The notes under the pieces are model-generated. The model was not told where the DNA came from and did no database searches. It saw nothing but the letters and a program-made list of their open reading frames with translations. Position numbers and translations under genes: made by a program. Positions 54,769 to 63,587 of a DNA stretch of 64,000 bases are shown one piece after another. How positions within the stretch are numbered: the stretch's first letter is position 1; each line of letters opens with the position of its first letter. Origin of the DNA: Candidatus Nitrosymbiomonas proteolyticus (GTDB taxonomy: Bacteria > Armatimonadota > Fimbriimonadia > Fimbriimonadales > Fimbriimonadaceae); contig AP021858.1 of NCBI GenBank assembly GCA_017347465.1, forward strand, positions 1,382,472 to 1,446,471. Reading direction: 5' to 3'.

Positions 54769-56579
54769 GGCGTGGCTGTCGCCTCAATCATCTTTATTGT
54801 CGGCTTCATGGCTGGCCGTCCAGCGTAGGGAAGCTTCAAGACAAATCGCTTCATGTCCCATGCGGCGGTGGGGCACCGTTCGGCACAGAGCCCGCAGTGC
54901 AAGCACAGGTTTTCGTCCTTGATCATCAACCGGCCCGTCTGTTTGAGGGGGCTTGAGGCGAACAGCGGCTGACTTGGTTCGATCCGAGGGGCGGTGAGGT
55001 CGGCCAGGACTTCAGATTCCTCGCCCGCGCGCGTGATCGTAAGGCAGTCGGTCGGACAGACGTCGATGCAGGCGTCGCACTCAATGCAGAGCGGGCCGGT
55101 GAAGTGCGTCTGCACGTCGCAGTTGAGGCACCGCTCGACTTCGGCCAAGGTTTGTTCTTCGGTGAAGCCTTCTTCGACCTCGATCTTCATCGCCGAGAAC
55201 CTGAGTCCCATCTCGACGTGCCGCATCTTTTGCCTCGCTGCGGGATCGTAGTTGTTGCTGTAGGACCACTCGTGCAAGCCCATTTTGGTGCTCGTCAAGG
55301 TTTGTCCCGAAGCCGGCCGCTCGTCGACTGGGAGCCCTTCGCAGAATTGGTGGATCGAGATTGCGGCCTGGTGTCCGTGTTCGACCGCCCAGATGATGTT
55401 TTGGGGGCCCCAAGCCGCATCGCCGCCGAAGAAAACGCCTTCGCGAGTGGACATGAACGTTTTGCGGTCGACGACCGGCATATCCCATTGCCCAAACTCG
55501 AGGCCGATGTCCCGCTCGATCCACGGAAACGCGTTCTCCTGGCCGATCGCAAGGATCACGGTGTCGCAAGGGACGATTTGCCTGCCCTCCAACTCCTGGA
55601 CGAGTTTGCCGTCGATCTCCTGCGAGTGGTACTTCTCAAACTCCATCCCGACGAGCTTGCCGTTCTCGACGAGGAACTGAACCGGCGACAGGCTTTCGAG
55701 GATTTCGATCTGTTCTTCCTCGGCGTCCTCCAACTCCCAGGGTGACGCCTTGAAGTACTTGCGGGTCTTCCGGGCGATGACCTTGACTTCCTTCGCCCCC
55801 AGACGCTTGGCCGACCGGCAGCAGTCCATCGCTGTGTTGCCTACGCCGATGACGAGCACCCGGTCGCCGACGGATTCGATATGTCCGAAGTGAATCGAGG
55901 CCAACCACTCGATCCCGATGAAGACCTGGTCGGAGTCGAACCGTCCGGGTAGGTCCAGTTCTTTGCCCTTCGGCGCGCCGCTTCCCACAAACACCGCGTC
56001 GAACTCCTTGGAATCGAGAAGAGCCTTGAGGCTCGTGATCGGGGTGTTGTAGCGGATATCGACGCCCATGTCGAGGATGTATCCGGTTTCTTCGTCGAGA
56101 ACCTCGGCGGGCAGTCGAAAGGCGGGGATGTTGATTCTCATGAGCCCGCCCGCGCTGGGACCGGCTTCAAAAACGGTGCACTCATAACCCAGCGGCATGA
56201 GGTCGTTGGCGACGGTCAGGGAGGCTGGCCCCGCGCCGATCAGGGCGATCCGCTTCCCGTTCTTCTTTTTGGGGACCTTCGGAAGCCTTGGGCGGATGTT
56301 GCTCTTGTGGTCCGCGGCCACGCGTTTCAGCCGGCAAATGGCGACCGGCTTGCCGTCGATGCGGGTCCTTCGACAGGCAGGCTCACAGGGTCGGTCGCAA
56401 GTCCTACCCAAGATTCCGGGAAAGACGTTCGACTCCCTGTTAACCATGTAGGCGTCGTCGAACCTTCCTTGAGCGATAAGTCGAATGTACTCAGGGACAT
56501 TAGTGTGGGCCGGGCAAGCCCACTGGCAATCGACGACCCGATGGTAATAACTAGGGTCGTCAACGTCCGTGCGTTGCAT
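54765..56579 (-). CDS. FAD/NAD-dependent oxidoreductase with ferredoxin-type Fe-S domain (GltD-like)
   Basis: A 604-residue protein of the glutamate-synthase small-subunit type. N-terminal Fe-S region with VDCQWACPAHTNVPEYIRLI and GRTCDRPCEPACRR; FAD site RIALIGAGPASLTVANDL; NAD(P) site VLVIGVGNTAMDCCRSAKRL; a C-terminal domain with two [4Fe-4S] motifs (CIECDACIDVCPTDCL, CLHCGLCAERCPTAAW). Encoded directly upstream of, and overlapping, korA, it probably passes electrons between NAD(P)H, ferredoxin and the oxidoreductase. CATAAT (56588-56593) ends 8 nt before the ATG. Confidence 0.88.
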   Translation of the reverse strand: MQRTDVDDPSYYHRVVDCQWACPAHTNVPEYIRLIAQGRFDDAYMVNRESNVFPGILGRTCDRPCEPACRRTRIDGKPVAICRLKRVAADHKSNIRPRLPKVPKKKNGKRIALIGAGPASLTVANDLMPLGYECTVFEAGPSAGGLMRINIPAFRLPAEVLDEETGYILDMGVDIRYNTPITSLKALLDSKEFDAVFVGSGAPKGKELDLPGRFDSDQVFIGIEWLASIHFGHIESVGDRVLVIGVGNTAMDCCRSAKRLGAKEVKVIARKTRKYFKASPWELEDAEEEQIEILESLSPVQFLVENGKLVGMEFEKYHSQEIDGKLVQELEGRQIVPCDTVILAIGQENAFPWIERDIGLEFGQWDMPVVDRKTFMSTREGVFFGGDAAWGPQNIIWAVEHGHQAAISIHQFCEGLPVDERPASGQTLTSTKMGLHEWSYSNNYDPAARQKMRHVEMGLRFSAMKIEVEEGFTEEQTLAEVERCLNCDVQTHFTGPLCIECDACIDVCPTDCLTITRAGEESEVLADLTAPRIEPSQPLFASSPLKQTGRLMIKDENLCLHCGLCAERCPTAAWDMKRFVLKLPYAGRPAMKPTIKMIEATATP

Positions 56580-56587
56580 ATAGGAGA

Positions 56588-56593
56588 ATTATG
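56588..56593 (-). promoter_or_regulatory. Probable -10 box of the kor operon
   Basis: CATAAT on the minus strand ends 8 nt before the ATG of the FAD oxidoreductase gene. A plus-strand gene begins 160 bp away in the opposite direction. Confidence 0.4.
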
Positions 56594-56754
56594 GCTGAAT
56601 CCAGCCAGAAATCCGCACCCGATTTCCGGGATTCGCCCGCGAACTCAATACTCTACGCAATTTCCTACTTTGGAGCAGGCTCCGGCCCACATCGGCACGG
56701 GTGGCGCGCGAGATCTCACAGGAGATCGGAACCGTAGCCGCGAACTCACAACCG

Positions 56755-58032
56755 ATGATCACACGAAGAGAATTGCTCGCGGGGGTTGCGGGACTCGCGG
56801 CCCTTCGCAACGACGCGCTCGATACGCTAGATCGCTGGATCGGCAACGAGCGTTTAGGGAGTGGGGCGCAAGCGGCCGCTGACGAGGGGTTCTGGGCTCA
56901 GATTCAGCAGGCGTTCACGCTCGACCGCACGATGATCAACCTAAACAACGGCGGCGTCTGCCCCTCCCCGAGGGTCGTTCAGGACGCGCTCAGGCGGTAT
57001 ATCGAGTACTCGAACCAAGCGCCCAGCTACTACATGTGGCGGCACTTGGAGACCGAGGTGGAGTCCGTCAGAAGGCGGTTGGCCGAGGCGTTTGGCTGCG
57101 GGGCGGAGGAGATCGCCATCACGCGCAACGCAAGCGAGGCCCTGGAGAACTGCCTGTTCGGCTTCGACCTCCAACGAGAGGACGAGGTTTTGACGACGAC
57201 GCTCGATTACCCAAGAATGATCACCACGATCCGCCAGCGCGAGCGGCGCGAGGGGATTCGGATGGTGCAGGTCAGAGTCCCGCCGGTCGTCGATTCGATG
57301 GAGGAGATCGTTCGCCGCATCGAAGAAGGGATTACGCCGCGAACCAAGCTCATCCTCTTCTGCCACGTTGTCTTCCTCAACGGCCAGATATTCCCTGCTC
57401 AGGCCATTTGCGCCTTGGGCGAGCGGCGGGGCATTCCCGTGGTCGTCGATGGAGCGCACGCCTTTGCGCACTTGCCCTTCAAGCAGTCCGACCTTGGGTG
57501 CGAGTTCTATGGAACCTCACTCCACAAGTGGCTTACCGCGCCCATTGGGACGGGTTTTCTCTACGTCCGCAAGCGAAGCATCGGAAAATTGTGGCCCCTG
57601 ATGGCCGCCACCGCCGAGCAGAACGAGGACATTCGGAAGTTCGAGGAGATCGGCACCCACCCCGCCGCAAACCACAACGCCATTGCCGAAGCCCTTACCT
57701 TCTACGAAATGATCGGCCCCGAGCGAAAGGCCGCGAGGCTGCGGTACCTGAGGTCGCTTTGGGTCGATCGTCTGCGGGACGTTGGCAACGTGACGTTCCA
57801 CACGAACCTCGACCCCGCTCACTCTTGCGGGCTCACGACCGTCGAAATCGTCGGAACCGAACCCGCCAAGCTCGCCGGTTGGCTGTGGGACCGCCACCGC
57901 ATCTTCGTGACCTCGATTGGGCACGACGACTTTCAGGGGATTCGCGTGACCCCCAACGTCTATACGACCGTCGAGGAGATGCGGAGGTTTGGCGACGCCA
58001 TGCTGACGGCCGCGAGGTCCGGGATCGAGTGA
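56755..58032 (+). CDS. Class V aminotransferase-like PLP enzyme with Tat signal
   Basis: A 425-residue PLP-dependent enzyme resembling isopenicillin-N epimerase and cysteine-desulfurase relatives. It starts MITRRELLAGVAGLAAL, a twin-arginine-type signal, so it may be exported folded with its cofactor. The PLP region is seen as ITRNASEALENCLFGFD, VVDGAHAFAHLPF (Asp for the pyridine nitrogen) and GTSLHKWLTAPIGTGFLYVR with the Schiff-base Lys. Substrate unknown. ATG 56755 is chosen because the RR motif must be near the N-terminus. It is followed by coaD 13 bp downstream. Confidence 0.8.
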   Translation: MITRRELLAGVAGLAALRNDALDTLDRWIGNERLGSGAQAAADEGFWAQIQQAFTLDRTMINLNNGGVCPSPRVVQDALRRYIEYSNQAPSYYMWRHLETEVESVRRRLAEAFGCGAEEIAITRNASEALENCLFGFDLQREDEVLTTTLDYPRMITTIRQRERREGIRMVQVRVPPVVDSMEEIVRRIEEGITPRTKLILFCHVVFLNGQIFPAQAICALGERRGIPVVVDGAHAFAHLPFKQSDLGCEFYGTSLHKWLTAPIGTGFLYVRKRSIGKLWPLMAATAEQNEDIRKFEEIGTHPAANHNAIAEALTFYEMIGPERKAARLRYLRSLWVDRLRDVGNVTFHTNLDPAHSCGLTTVEIVGTEPAKLAGWLWDRHRIFVTSIGHDDFQGIRVTPNVYTTVEEMRRFGDAMLTAARSGIE

Positions 58033-58045
58033 CCTGGGAGCGTGT

Positions 58046-58546
58046 ATGATCGGGTCTATGGTTCGCCGCGCCGTGTACCCCGGATCGTTCGATCCACCCA
58101 CTCTTGGGCACCTCGACATCATGGAGCGAGCTTCGAGGCTGTTCGACGAGGTGATCGTGTCGGTGGGCGTGAACTTGGCCAAGACGCCTCTGCTGACCGC
58201 CGAGCAGCGCCTCGAATGCTTGGAGGAGATCGCAAAGCCCCTCTCGAACGTGAGGATCGCCCGATTCGAAGGGCTGCTCGTCGAGCACGCCCGGTCGCTG
58301 GGGGCATATGCGGTAGTCAGGGGATTGCGGGCGACTTCCGACTTCGAGTACGAGTTTCAAATGGCGATGGTGAATCGCCGCCTGGCGCCGGACGTCGAGA
58401 CGGTGTTCTTTATGACCAAGTGGGAACACAGCTACCTGAGCAGCAGCATGGTGCGTGAGGTGGCCCTCTTGGGGGGCGACTATTCCGAGATGGTTCCGGG
58501 GCCGGTCGGGCAGGTGCTAGCGCGGGCGATCTCGAATCGAACCTAG
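58046..58546 (+). CDS. coaD: Phosphopantetheine adenylyltransferase
   Basis: A 166-residue enzyme for the penultimate step of coenzyme A synthesis (4'-phosphopantetheine plus ATP to dephospho-CoA). Nucleotidyltransferase motifs: VYPGSFDPPTLGHLDIMERA (T-x-G-H), VVRGLRATSDFEYEFQMAMV and HSYLSSSMVREVALLGGDYS (S-S-x-x-R). ATG 58046 has GGGAG five bases upstream; an internal ATG four codons later is the alternative. Likely co-transcribed with the PLP enzyme gene. Confidence 0.94.
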   Translation: MIGSMVRRAVYPGSFDPPTLGHLDIMERASRLFDEVIVSVGVNLAKTPLLTAEQRLECLEEIAKPLSNVRIARFEGLLVEHARSLGAYAVVRGLRATSDFEYEFQMAMVNRRLAPDVETVFFMTKWEHSYLSSSMVREVALLGGDYSEMVPGPVGQVLARAISNRT

Positions 58547-58620
58547 GTATTTCTCCGAGTGTGAAAAAATCGGGGCGCAACCGGGGGCTGGAACGGTCAC
58601 AATAGTTGGGGACTTGCGCC

Positions 58621-59202
58621 ATGGAGCTAGGGATGACGACGGTAGATATCCTCCGAATGCTAGACGAGTTGCACGCGTTGGTCGTCGAGCGGCCCACGAC
58701 TTTGGTGGGGAAGCTGACTTGGGGACTCAACGCCGACGAAGCCTCGATGCAGATCCACAAGATTCGCGCCTCGCTCCCCAACGAGCTCAAGCAGGCCTCG
58801 GCGCGGGTCAGGGAATCGGAGAAGATCGCGGTATCGGCGAAGGAAGATGCTCATCAAGTCCTCGAATCCGCGCGAAAGGACGCCGAGAGGATCATCCTCG
58901 ACGGACGCAAGGAAGCTGAGAAGATCATCGAACAGGCGAAGCTCCAGCAAGAGCGCATGGTTAGCGACCACGAAATCCTCAAGATTGCCAAAGCTCAGGC
59001 GGAAGAGCTTCGTAAGGCGGGCGAGCGTGAAGCGACTCAGATTCGTCGGGGGGCGGACTCGTATGCCCTCGATGTGCTGGATCAGCTTGAAACGATCACT
59101 GGCAAACTCGTCGCCGCTATTGACAAAGGCAAGCAGGAGATTTCCCGCACAAGCGAAGCTTCCGGAACGGCTCTTCCGCGCGAGAAGGCGACCCTGAAGT
59201 AA
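58621..59202 (+). CDS. Coiled-coil protein resembling DivIVA or ATP-synthase b, hypothetical
   Basis: A 193-residue cytosolic protein. The N-terminus (VDILRMLDELHALVVERPTT, IHKIRASLPNELKQASARVR) recalls a small family found upstream of coiled-coil regions, and residues about 75-140 are a long coiled coil (ARKDAERIILDGRKEAEKII). Seen beside coaD in several bacterial groups, from memory; function unknown. Start: ATG 58621 or ATG 58633; the latter has GGAG six bases before it. Confidence 0.6.
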   Translation: MELGMTTVDILRMLDELHALVVERPTTLVGKLTWGLNADEASMQIHKIRASLPNELKQASARVRESEKIAVSAKEDAHQVLESARKDAERIILDGRKEAEKIIEQAKLQQERMVSDHEILKIAKAQAEELRKAGEREATQIRRGADSYALDVLDQLETITGKLVAAIDKGKQEISRTSEASGTALPREKATLK

Positions 59203-59772
59203 TCAGGGAGCGTCGGTAGCTGGGCCATCGGGGGTTGGCCGAAACAGCCGCAGAGTTTGTTCGAACGCCTCGTCGGTCGCCAGCGCGTGCTCATAGATCA
59301 GGTCGAGAGTTCGAAACACGTCCAGGAGGTCGTTGAGCCGTTCTTTGAGGATTTGCGCGCCTTCGGACTGCGCGTGGGCCGGGAGTTTTCCCAAGCACTC
59401 GCGGATGGCCTCGGCCGTGGGGTCGAGTTCTCGTCGTTTCTTGGCACGAGCCACTCGGAGGAACATCCTCCAGGCGTCACTGTCGCTGACGTAGGTGTCT
59501 TTGCGGTCGCCCGGCTTACGAAACCTCCGAACGATCCCCCAATCCATGAGTTCGCGCAGGTTCATCGAGGCGTTTCCGCGACTGATTTGGAGCGCGGACA
59601 TGATTTCGTCGACGCCCAACGCGCGCCCGGTCACAAAGAGCAGAGCGTGAATTTGCGCCATCGTACGATTGATGCCCCAACTCGAACTCATCCTCCCCCA
59701 CTCGAGGATGAAGAGGCTCTGCGCGGCGCCTATGCTCTCGGTTTCATTCGAGTTTTCAAAATTCTTGGACAT
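59203..59772 (-). CDS. GbsR/MarR-family transcriptional regulator
   Basis: A 189-residue regulator of the GbsR type: an N-terminal helix, a winged helix-turn-helix with RTMAQIHALLFVTGRALGVD, ISRGNASMNLRELMDWGIVR and the wing RRFRKPGDRKDTYVS, then a helical dimerisation tail. Regulatory target unknown. Start ATG 59772 gives the usual N-terminus; the open frame upstream is not supported. It converges with the coiled-coil gene (stops adjacent). Confidence 0.82.
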   Translation of the reverse strand: MSKNFENSNETESIGAAQSLFILEWGRMSSSWGINRTMAQIHALLFVTGRALGVDEIMSALQISRGNASMNLRELMDWGIVRRFRKPGDRKDTYVSDSDAWRMFLRVARAKKRRELDPTAEAIRECLGKLPAHAQSEGAQILKERLNDLLDVFRTLDLIYEHALATDEAFEQTLRLFRPTPDGPATDAP

Positions 59773-59926
59773 CTGACCAGTTCGAAGGTACCCGAAGCCG
59801 TGTTCCGAAATCGGTCCTGGAACCGGCCGAGAATCGCGCAAGAATACGGGTCGCCTGGAGGTGAGTCGCGGGAACGATGCGCCCGATACTTCTCAAGGGG
59901 AGACTGTTCCTCGGTTGAGGGCAGAG

Positions 59927-60550
59927 ATGGCCATGGTGGGTCAAACACAAGCGGCGAAATCGAAGGAAGACTTGGCGATGCAGCGATTTGTTCGAATGCG
60001 GGCGCGGATGCAGCGGCTCTCAGATTCGAGGTTTTTTGCCGGCTGGGTGTGCGAGATGTCGCCCCAGCGGGCGGTGATCGACTGTACCGATGAGTCGCCT
60101 TGCGTATCGTCCGACGACCTTTTCGTCACGGTTATGGGGCCTCAGCAGGGCCTGGCGTTTCGAGGGCGGGTCGCGCTGGTCCACAACTCGCGCATCTACA
60201 TCGATCTCCACGGACCATTGCGCACGGTCCCAGGCACGGAGGAGTCGCGGATCCGAGTGACCGACCTCAACGCTCTCGTCCTTGTGGGGGACACCGAGAT
60301 CGAAGCCACTGCGATGGACGTCTCGCCGAAGGGCATAGGGCTGCGCTCTCCGATTTCGGTCGAGAACGGCGCCAGCGTGAGCGTCTCCATTTTGAGCCCC
60401 GGCCATACGATCCAAGCGACCGGCGAAGTGCGGTATTGCAAGCCCGACGCCGAGGCGCCTGGGAGCTTCCGGCTGGGCGTTCAGCTCAACGACATGGATC
60501 GGGTGAGTCGGGCGCGTTGGACTCAGATGTTGAGCCTTCAAGCCGCCTGA
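59927..60550 (+). CDS. PilZ-domain protein
   Basis: A 207-residue cytosolic protein. The C-terminal half has a PilZ beta-barrel pattern with EATAMDVSPKGIGLRSPISV (the D/N-x-S-x-x-G motif) and IQATGEVRYCKPD, SFRLGVQL. PilZ domains bind cyclic di-GMP, but the upstream RxxxR motif is not clear here, so binding is uncertain. The ATG at 59927 has GAGGGCAGAG before it. It diverges from the GbsR-like gene. Confidence 0.7.
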   Translation: MAMVGQTQAAKSKEDLAMQRFVRMRARMQRLSDSRFFAGWVCEMSPQRAVIDCTDESPCVSSDDLFVTVMGPQQGLAFRGRVALVHNSRIYIDLHGPLRTVPGTEESRIRVTDLNALVLVGDTEIEATAMDVSPKGIGLRSPISVENGASVSVSILSPGHTIQATGEVRYCKPDAEAPGSFRLGVQLNDMDRVSRARWTQMLSLQAA

Positions 60551-60559
60551 CGCGAGCGC

Positions 60560-60814
60560 CTACTTTCCAGCTTGCGAGAGCCTTGTGCCTTCCTTGCGGT
60601 TCAATTCGATGTACTCGACCCAGTTGGAGGGCACGTCGGTATCCACGAAGATCGCCGTCACGGGGCACTCCGGCTCGCAGAGCCCACAATCGATGCACTC
60701 ATCGGGGTGGATGTACACCATGTCGTCTCCCTCGTAGATGCAATCGACGGGGCAAACTTCCATGCAAGACTTGTCTTTGACACCAATGCAAGGTTCGGTA
60801 ATTACGTAGGGCAA
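60560..60814 (-). CDS. fdxA: 7Fe/8Fe-type ferredoxin
   Basis: An 84-residue ferredoxin with two cluster motifs: [19 protein letters not shown] (Cys-x7-Cys-x3-Cys, [3Fe-4S] type) and [16 protein letters not shown] ([4Fe-4S]). It starts MPYVITEPC like FdxA from many bacteria. It is a likely electron partner for the KorAB system, by inference. The start is a TTG with AGGAGA five bases upstream. Confidence 0.93.
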   Translation of the reverse strand: MPYVITEPCIGVKDKSCMEVCPVDCIYEGDDMVYIHPDECIDCGLCEPECPVTAIFVDTDVPSNWVEYIELNRKEGTRLSQAGK

Positions 60815-60870
60815 GGCGGTCTCCTGAACACTCGGAGTTTACTCCGGCAAGGTTCGAGTTCGCGGGGGGG

Positions 60871-61434
60871 TCACCTCGCTGCAAACGCGCGAACGAACGT
60901 CTCAGCCCACCAATCGGAGGGCGCTCTGCCCGCCAGGTCCGACCTTCCCGAGCAGAGTTGGAGCGCGCCGGACTGAAACAGAACCACCAAGCGGCCCGCA
61001 GGCTCCCTCTTCATCTCGCCCCGGTCCATCGCGCTTTGCAGCAACGAGGCGATCGGTTCGAAGACATTGCGAACATAGGACTCCTGAATCCTCTCTTGAT
61101 GGGAGGGTTTGCGCATCTTCCTTCCGGCTTCGAGAGCGCCCTCGAGGTCGACCGCGGTGAACTCGGCCAGAGCCGAAGCGAGGTCGGCGAGGGCGGCTTG
61201 AAGGGAGTTATGGGTTTGGGCGAGCAGCCGCAAATGGGCTCCGAGACTGCCGAGTTCTTGCTCGACGTGCGCCACGAAGAGACCTTCCTTATCGCCAAAG
61301 TGATAGTAGAGGGTCGGCGCCTTCACCCCCGCCTCTTCGAGGAGTTGGGCGACGCCCACCTCGGCGTAGCTCGACCGCGGGAACAGGTTCCTCGCCGCTG
61401 CGAGCAGCTTTTCACGGCCGCCTGCGTCGCTCAA
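60871..61434 (-). CDS. TetR-family transcriptional regulator
   Basis: A 187-residue TetR-type regulator: N-terminal helix-turn-helix KLLAAARNLFPRSSYAEVGV and LEEAGVKAPTLYYHFGDKEG, then a variable ligand-binding domain. Ligand and target unknown. The start is a TTG at 61434 with GGAGACGG upstream. Confidence 0.85.
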   Translation of the reverse strand: MSDAGGREKLLAAARNLFPRSSYAEVGVAQLLEEAGVKAPTLYYHFGDKEGLFVAHVEQELGSLGAHLRLLAQTHNSLQAALADLASALAEFTAVDLEGALEAGRKMRKPSHQERIQESYVRNVFEPIASLLQSAMDRGEMKREPAGRLVVLFQSGALQLCSGRSDLAGRAPSDWWAETFVRAFAAR

Positions 61435-61576
61435 GGCAACCGTCTCCGTTGCGGCGGCTCAATTCTGGGGCGAAGGTCCATCGACTCGTAAGTTTAGCGG
61501 AACTCGGGTGAGGCAATTCAGGATCGAGCCGCCGTACGTCATAATAAGAAGTAGATATTCTGGAGGCATATCAAGA

Positions 61577-61951
61577 TTGGCCATCACTCTGACTGAACGC
61601 GCTATTACCGAACTGAAGGACCTCATGGCGTCCCAAGACAAATCGTCCGCTGCCCTTCGCGTATGGGTGGCTGGAGGCGGATGCTCCGGGTTCCAATACG
61701 GAATGGCCCTCGACGACGGCGAGCCAGAGGACGGCGATCAGACGTTTGTTCAGGACGGAATCAACATCCGGATCGACGACCTAAGCCTCAACTACATGGA
61801 CGGTAGCTCGGTGGATTATGTGGATGACCCTATGGGGGGCGGCTTCAAGATCGACAATCCGATGGCGGTCCGAAGTTGTGGCTGCGGCAACTCGTTCCAG
61901 ACGGAAGGCTCCGAGGCGCCGAGCGGCTGCGGCGGTTGCGGCGGCGGGTAG
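61577..61951 (+). CDS. erpA: Iron-sulfur carrier of the IscA/ErpA (HesB) family
   Basis: A 124-residue A-type carrier that receives and delivers Fe-S clusters. Three cluster cysteines lie in WVAGGGCSGFQYGM and VRSCGCGNSF. The C-terminus adds a Gly/Cys-rich tail (APSGCGGCGGG) not seen in standard ErpA. The start is TTG 61577 with GGAGG about ten bases before; a longer frame from 61508 lacks family similarity. ErpA versus IscA cannot be decided here. Confidence 0.88.
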   Translation: MAITLTERAITELKDLMASQDKSSAALRVWVAGGGCSGFQYGMALDDGEPEDGDQTFVQDGINIRIDDLSLNYMDGSSVDYVDDPMGGGFKIDNPMAVRSCGCGNSFQTEGSEAPSGCGGCGGG

Positions 61952-61997
61952 TTCGGTAGCGTCTCCAATCTCGGATTGGAGGATTCCTCAACCCTTC

Positions 61998-62044
61998 GTC
62001 CCGGCTTCCTCAGAGAGTGAGGAAGCCGGGACGATTCGTTTTTT
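61998..62044 (+). terminator. Rho-independent terminator after the IscA/ErpA gene
   Basis: A perfect 15-bp stem GTCCCGGCTTCCTCA with its complement TGAGGAAGCCGGGAC, loop GAGAG, then CGATTCG-like sequence and TTTTTT at 62039-62044. Orientation fits the plus-strand gene; the superoxide dismutase gene ends 16 bp further on the other strand. Confidence 0.9.
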
Positions 62045-62059
62045 GCGCTTCTCGCGGGC

Positions 62060-62851
62060 TTACCGGCTGAGCGAGACGGCCAAGCGAGCGTTGACCGCAT
62101 CCCAGTCGATGACCTGCAAGTAGGCGTCGATGTACTTTGCGCGCGCGGTCTGAAAGTCCAGATAGTACGCGTGCTCATACACGTCCATGGCGAGAAGCAG
62201 CGAGTTGTTCCACGTGGGGAAGGTGTCCTGCGCGTCGCCGATGTAGTTGTGAACGCGTCCCTCCATGTGATCGTAGGCGAGGAAAGCCCATCCGCGCCCC
62301 GCGATTCCGGTCGCTTTCCAATCCGCCACCCACCTTTCGAAGCTTCCGTAGGCCTCGTCGATGAGCGACGCCACGTTGCCGGCCGCGGGTCCGCCCGAAC
62401 CCCCCAGCGTGTCGAAGTACACGGCGTGGTTGATGTATCCGCCATAGGCGAAGGCGTAATTCCCCTTGAGCGCGCGCATCTGGCTGTAGACCTGATTGGC
62501 CTTCGCGGGGTCGATCTCCATCTCAGCCAAGGCTTTCCGGATTTCGTTGGTCTTGTTGGCGTAACCCTGCCAGAGCTTGAGATGCTCGTCGTGCGTAGCG
62601 CGAGAGATGCCGACGCGCGAGGTCGAAAACACCTTCTCGGGCAGAGCTTGGGGAACTTCGACGAGCTTGGGTGCGATTGCAGTACTTTCCATATTCGCTT
62701 CCTCCATTGGAGACGTTGGTCCTGGGGCCTGTTTGTCCGCTCGGGCTGATGTCCCTGCGGTCAGAACTGCGCCGACGACGAGCTTGAGGGCGCCTCGCCG
62801 GCTGAGCAAGACATTTGTCGGCCCGGCGTCCTCCTGTTGGGTTGAGTCCAT
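62060..62851 (-). CDS. sod: Superoxide dismutase (Fe/Mn), Tat-exported
   Basis: A 263-residue enzyme that converts superoxide to oxygen and peroxide. The N-terminal 40 residues are a Tat signal (LSRRGALKLVVGAVLTAG), so the protein acts outside the cytosol. The metal site is visible: FAYGGYINHAVYFDTLGG, GWAFLAYD and MDVYEHAYYLDF (Asp and His ligands), with the first His probably in ATHDEHLKLW. The N-terminal helical pair is shorter than in standard cytosolic forms. TAGGTT ends 6 nt before the ATG. Confidence 0.88.
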   Translation of the reverse strand: MDSTQQEDAGPTNVLLSRRGALKLVVGAVLTAGTSARADKQAPGPTSPMEEANMESTAIAPKLVEVPQALPEKVFSTSRVGISRATHDEHLKLWQGYANKTNEIRKALAEMEIDPAKANQVYSQMRALKGNYAFAYGGYINHAVYFDTLGGSGGPAAGNVASLIDEAYGSFERWVADWKATGIAGRGWAFLAYDHMEGRVHNYIGDAQDTFPTWNNSLLLAMDVYEHAYYLDFQTARAKYIDAYLQVIDWDAVNARLAVSLSR

Positions 62852-62962
62852 AGTCTAAACCTACGCAGCGTTCTACGCGGCTCGCCGAGGATCGTCCGCA
62901 GCAGATGGGAAAGGCGGCAGTTAGGACGTAGAACGCTCCCAAGGTATCGTAGAAGAAAGCCG

Positions 62963-63436
62963 ATGAACCCTTACTTGATCACCGCGCTTCCCGTGGGGCC
63001 TGGCGTTTTGGCAAAACTGATTCGGATGATCCCGATCCAATCCCTCGATCGACCCACGCATCCGGGGCGGTTCAGCCCCCGCGAGGTTCTCGCGCACCTT
63101 TCCGACTGGGAGCCGATTCTCCTCGAGCGCATGAAGCGAACGGTGGCCGATCCCGGTTGCTTGATTCTCGGGGTCGACGAAGAGGAGCGGGCCCGGGAGC
63201 AAAGGTACGAGGAGAAAGACCCTCTCTTCGAGGCCGATCGCTTTGCGGCGTTGCGTTTCGAGACGATGGAGTGGCTCAGCGAGCTGAGCGACGACGACTG
63301 GCAGAAGTCGTCGGTTCACAGCGAGCGCGGCGAGATGTCAGTTTCCGACCAGGCGAACCTACTTCTCGGACACGACTTGTATCACATTCAGCAACTTTGC
63401 GACGCGCTCACGCCCTCTTCAGTGGGCACCTGGTAG
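62963..63436 (+). CDS. DinB-like four-helix protein
   Basis: A 157-residue DinB/YfiT-family protein. Metal-binding histidines are at VLAHLSDWEP and LLGHDLYHIQQLC, the usual positions of the DinB metal site. These proteins act as thiol-dependent transferases in some cases; the substrate here is unknown. TAGAAG ends 7 nt before the ATG, and no Shine-Dalgarno sequence is near. Confidence 0.8.
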   Translation: MNPYLITALPVGPGVLAKLIRMIPIQSLDRPTHPGRFSPREVLAHLSDWEPILLERMKRTVADPGCLILGVDEEERAREQRYEEKDPLFEADRFAALRFETMEWLSELSDDDWQKSSVHSERGEMSVSDQANLLLGHDLYHIQQLCDALTPSSVGTW

Positions 63437-63587
63437 CGGATTCTAAGGGTGGGGTCCGGGATTCTGGTGTTTCTTGGGATAGGTCGAGCGAACCCGCGAG
63501 CCGATAGAAACGTCAACCGTAAACCCCAACTGGATTCAGCCACCCGTGGGGTTCGGGTCGGAATCGTCCGAAGGAAGTCCAATCAGA

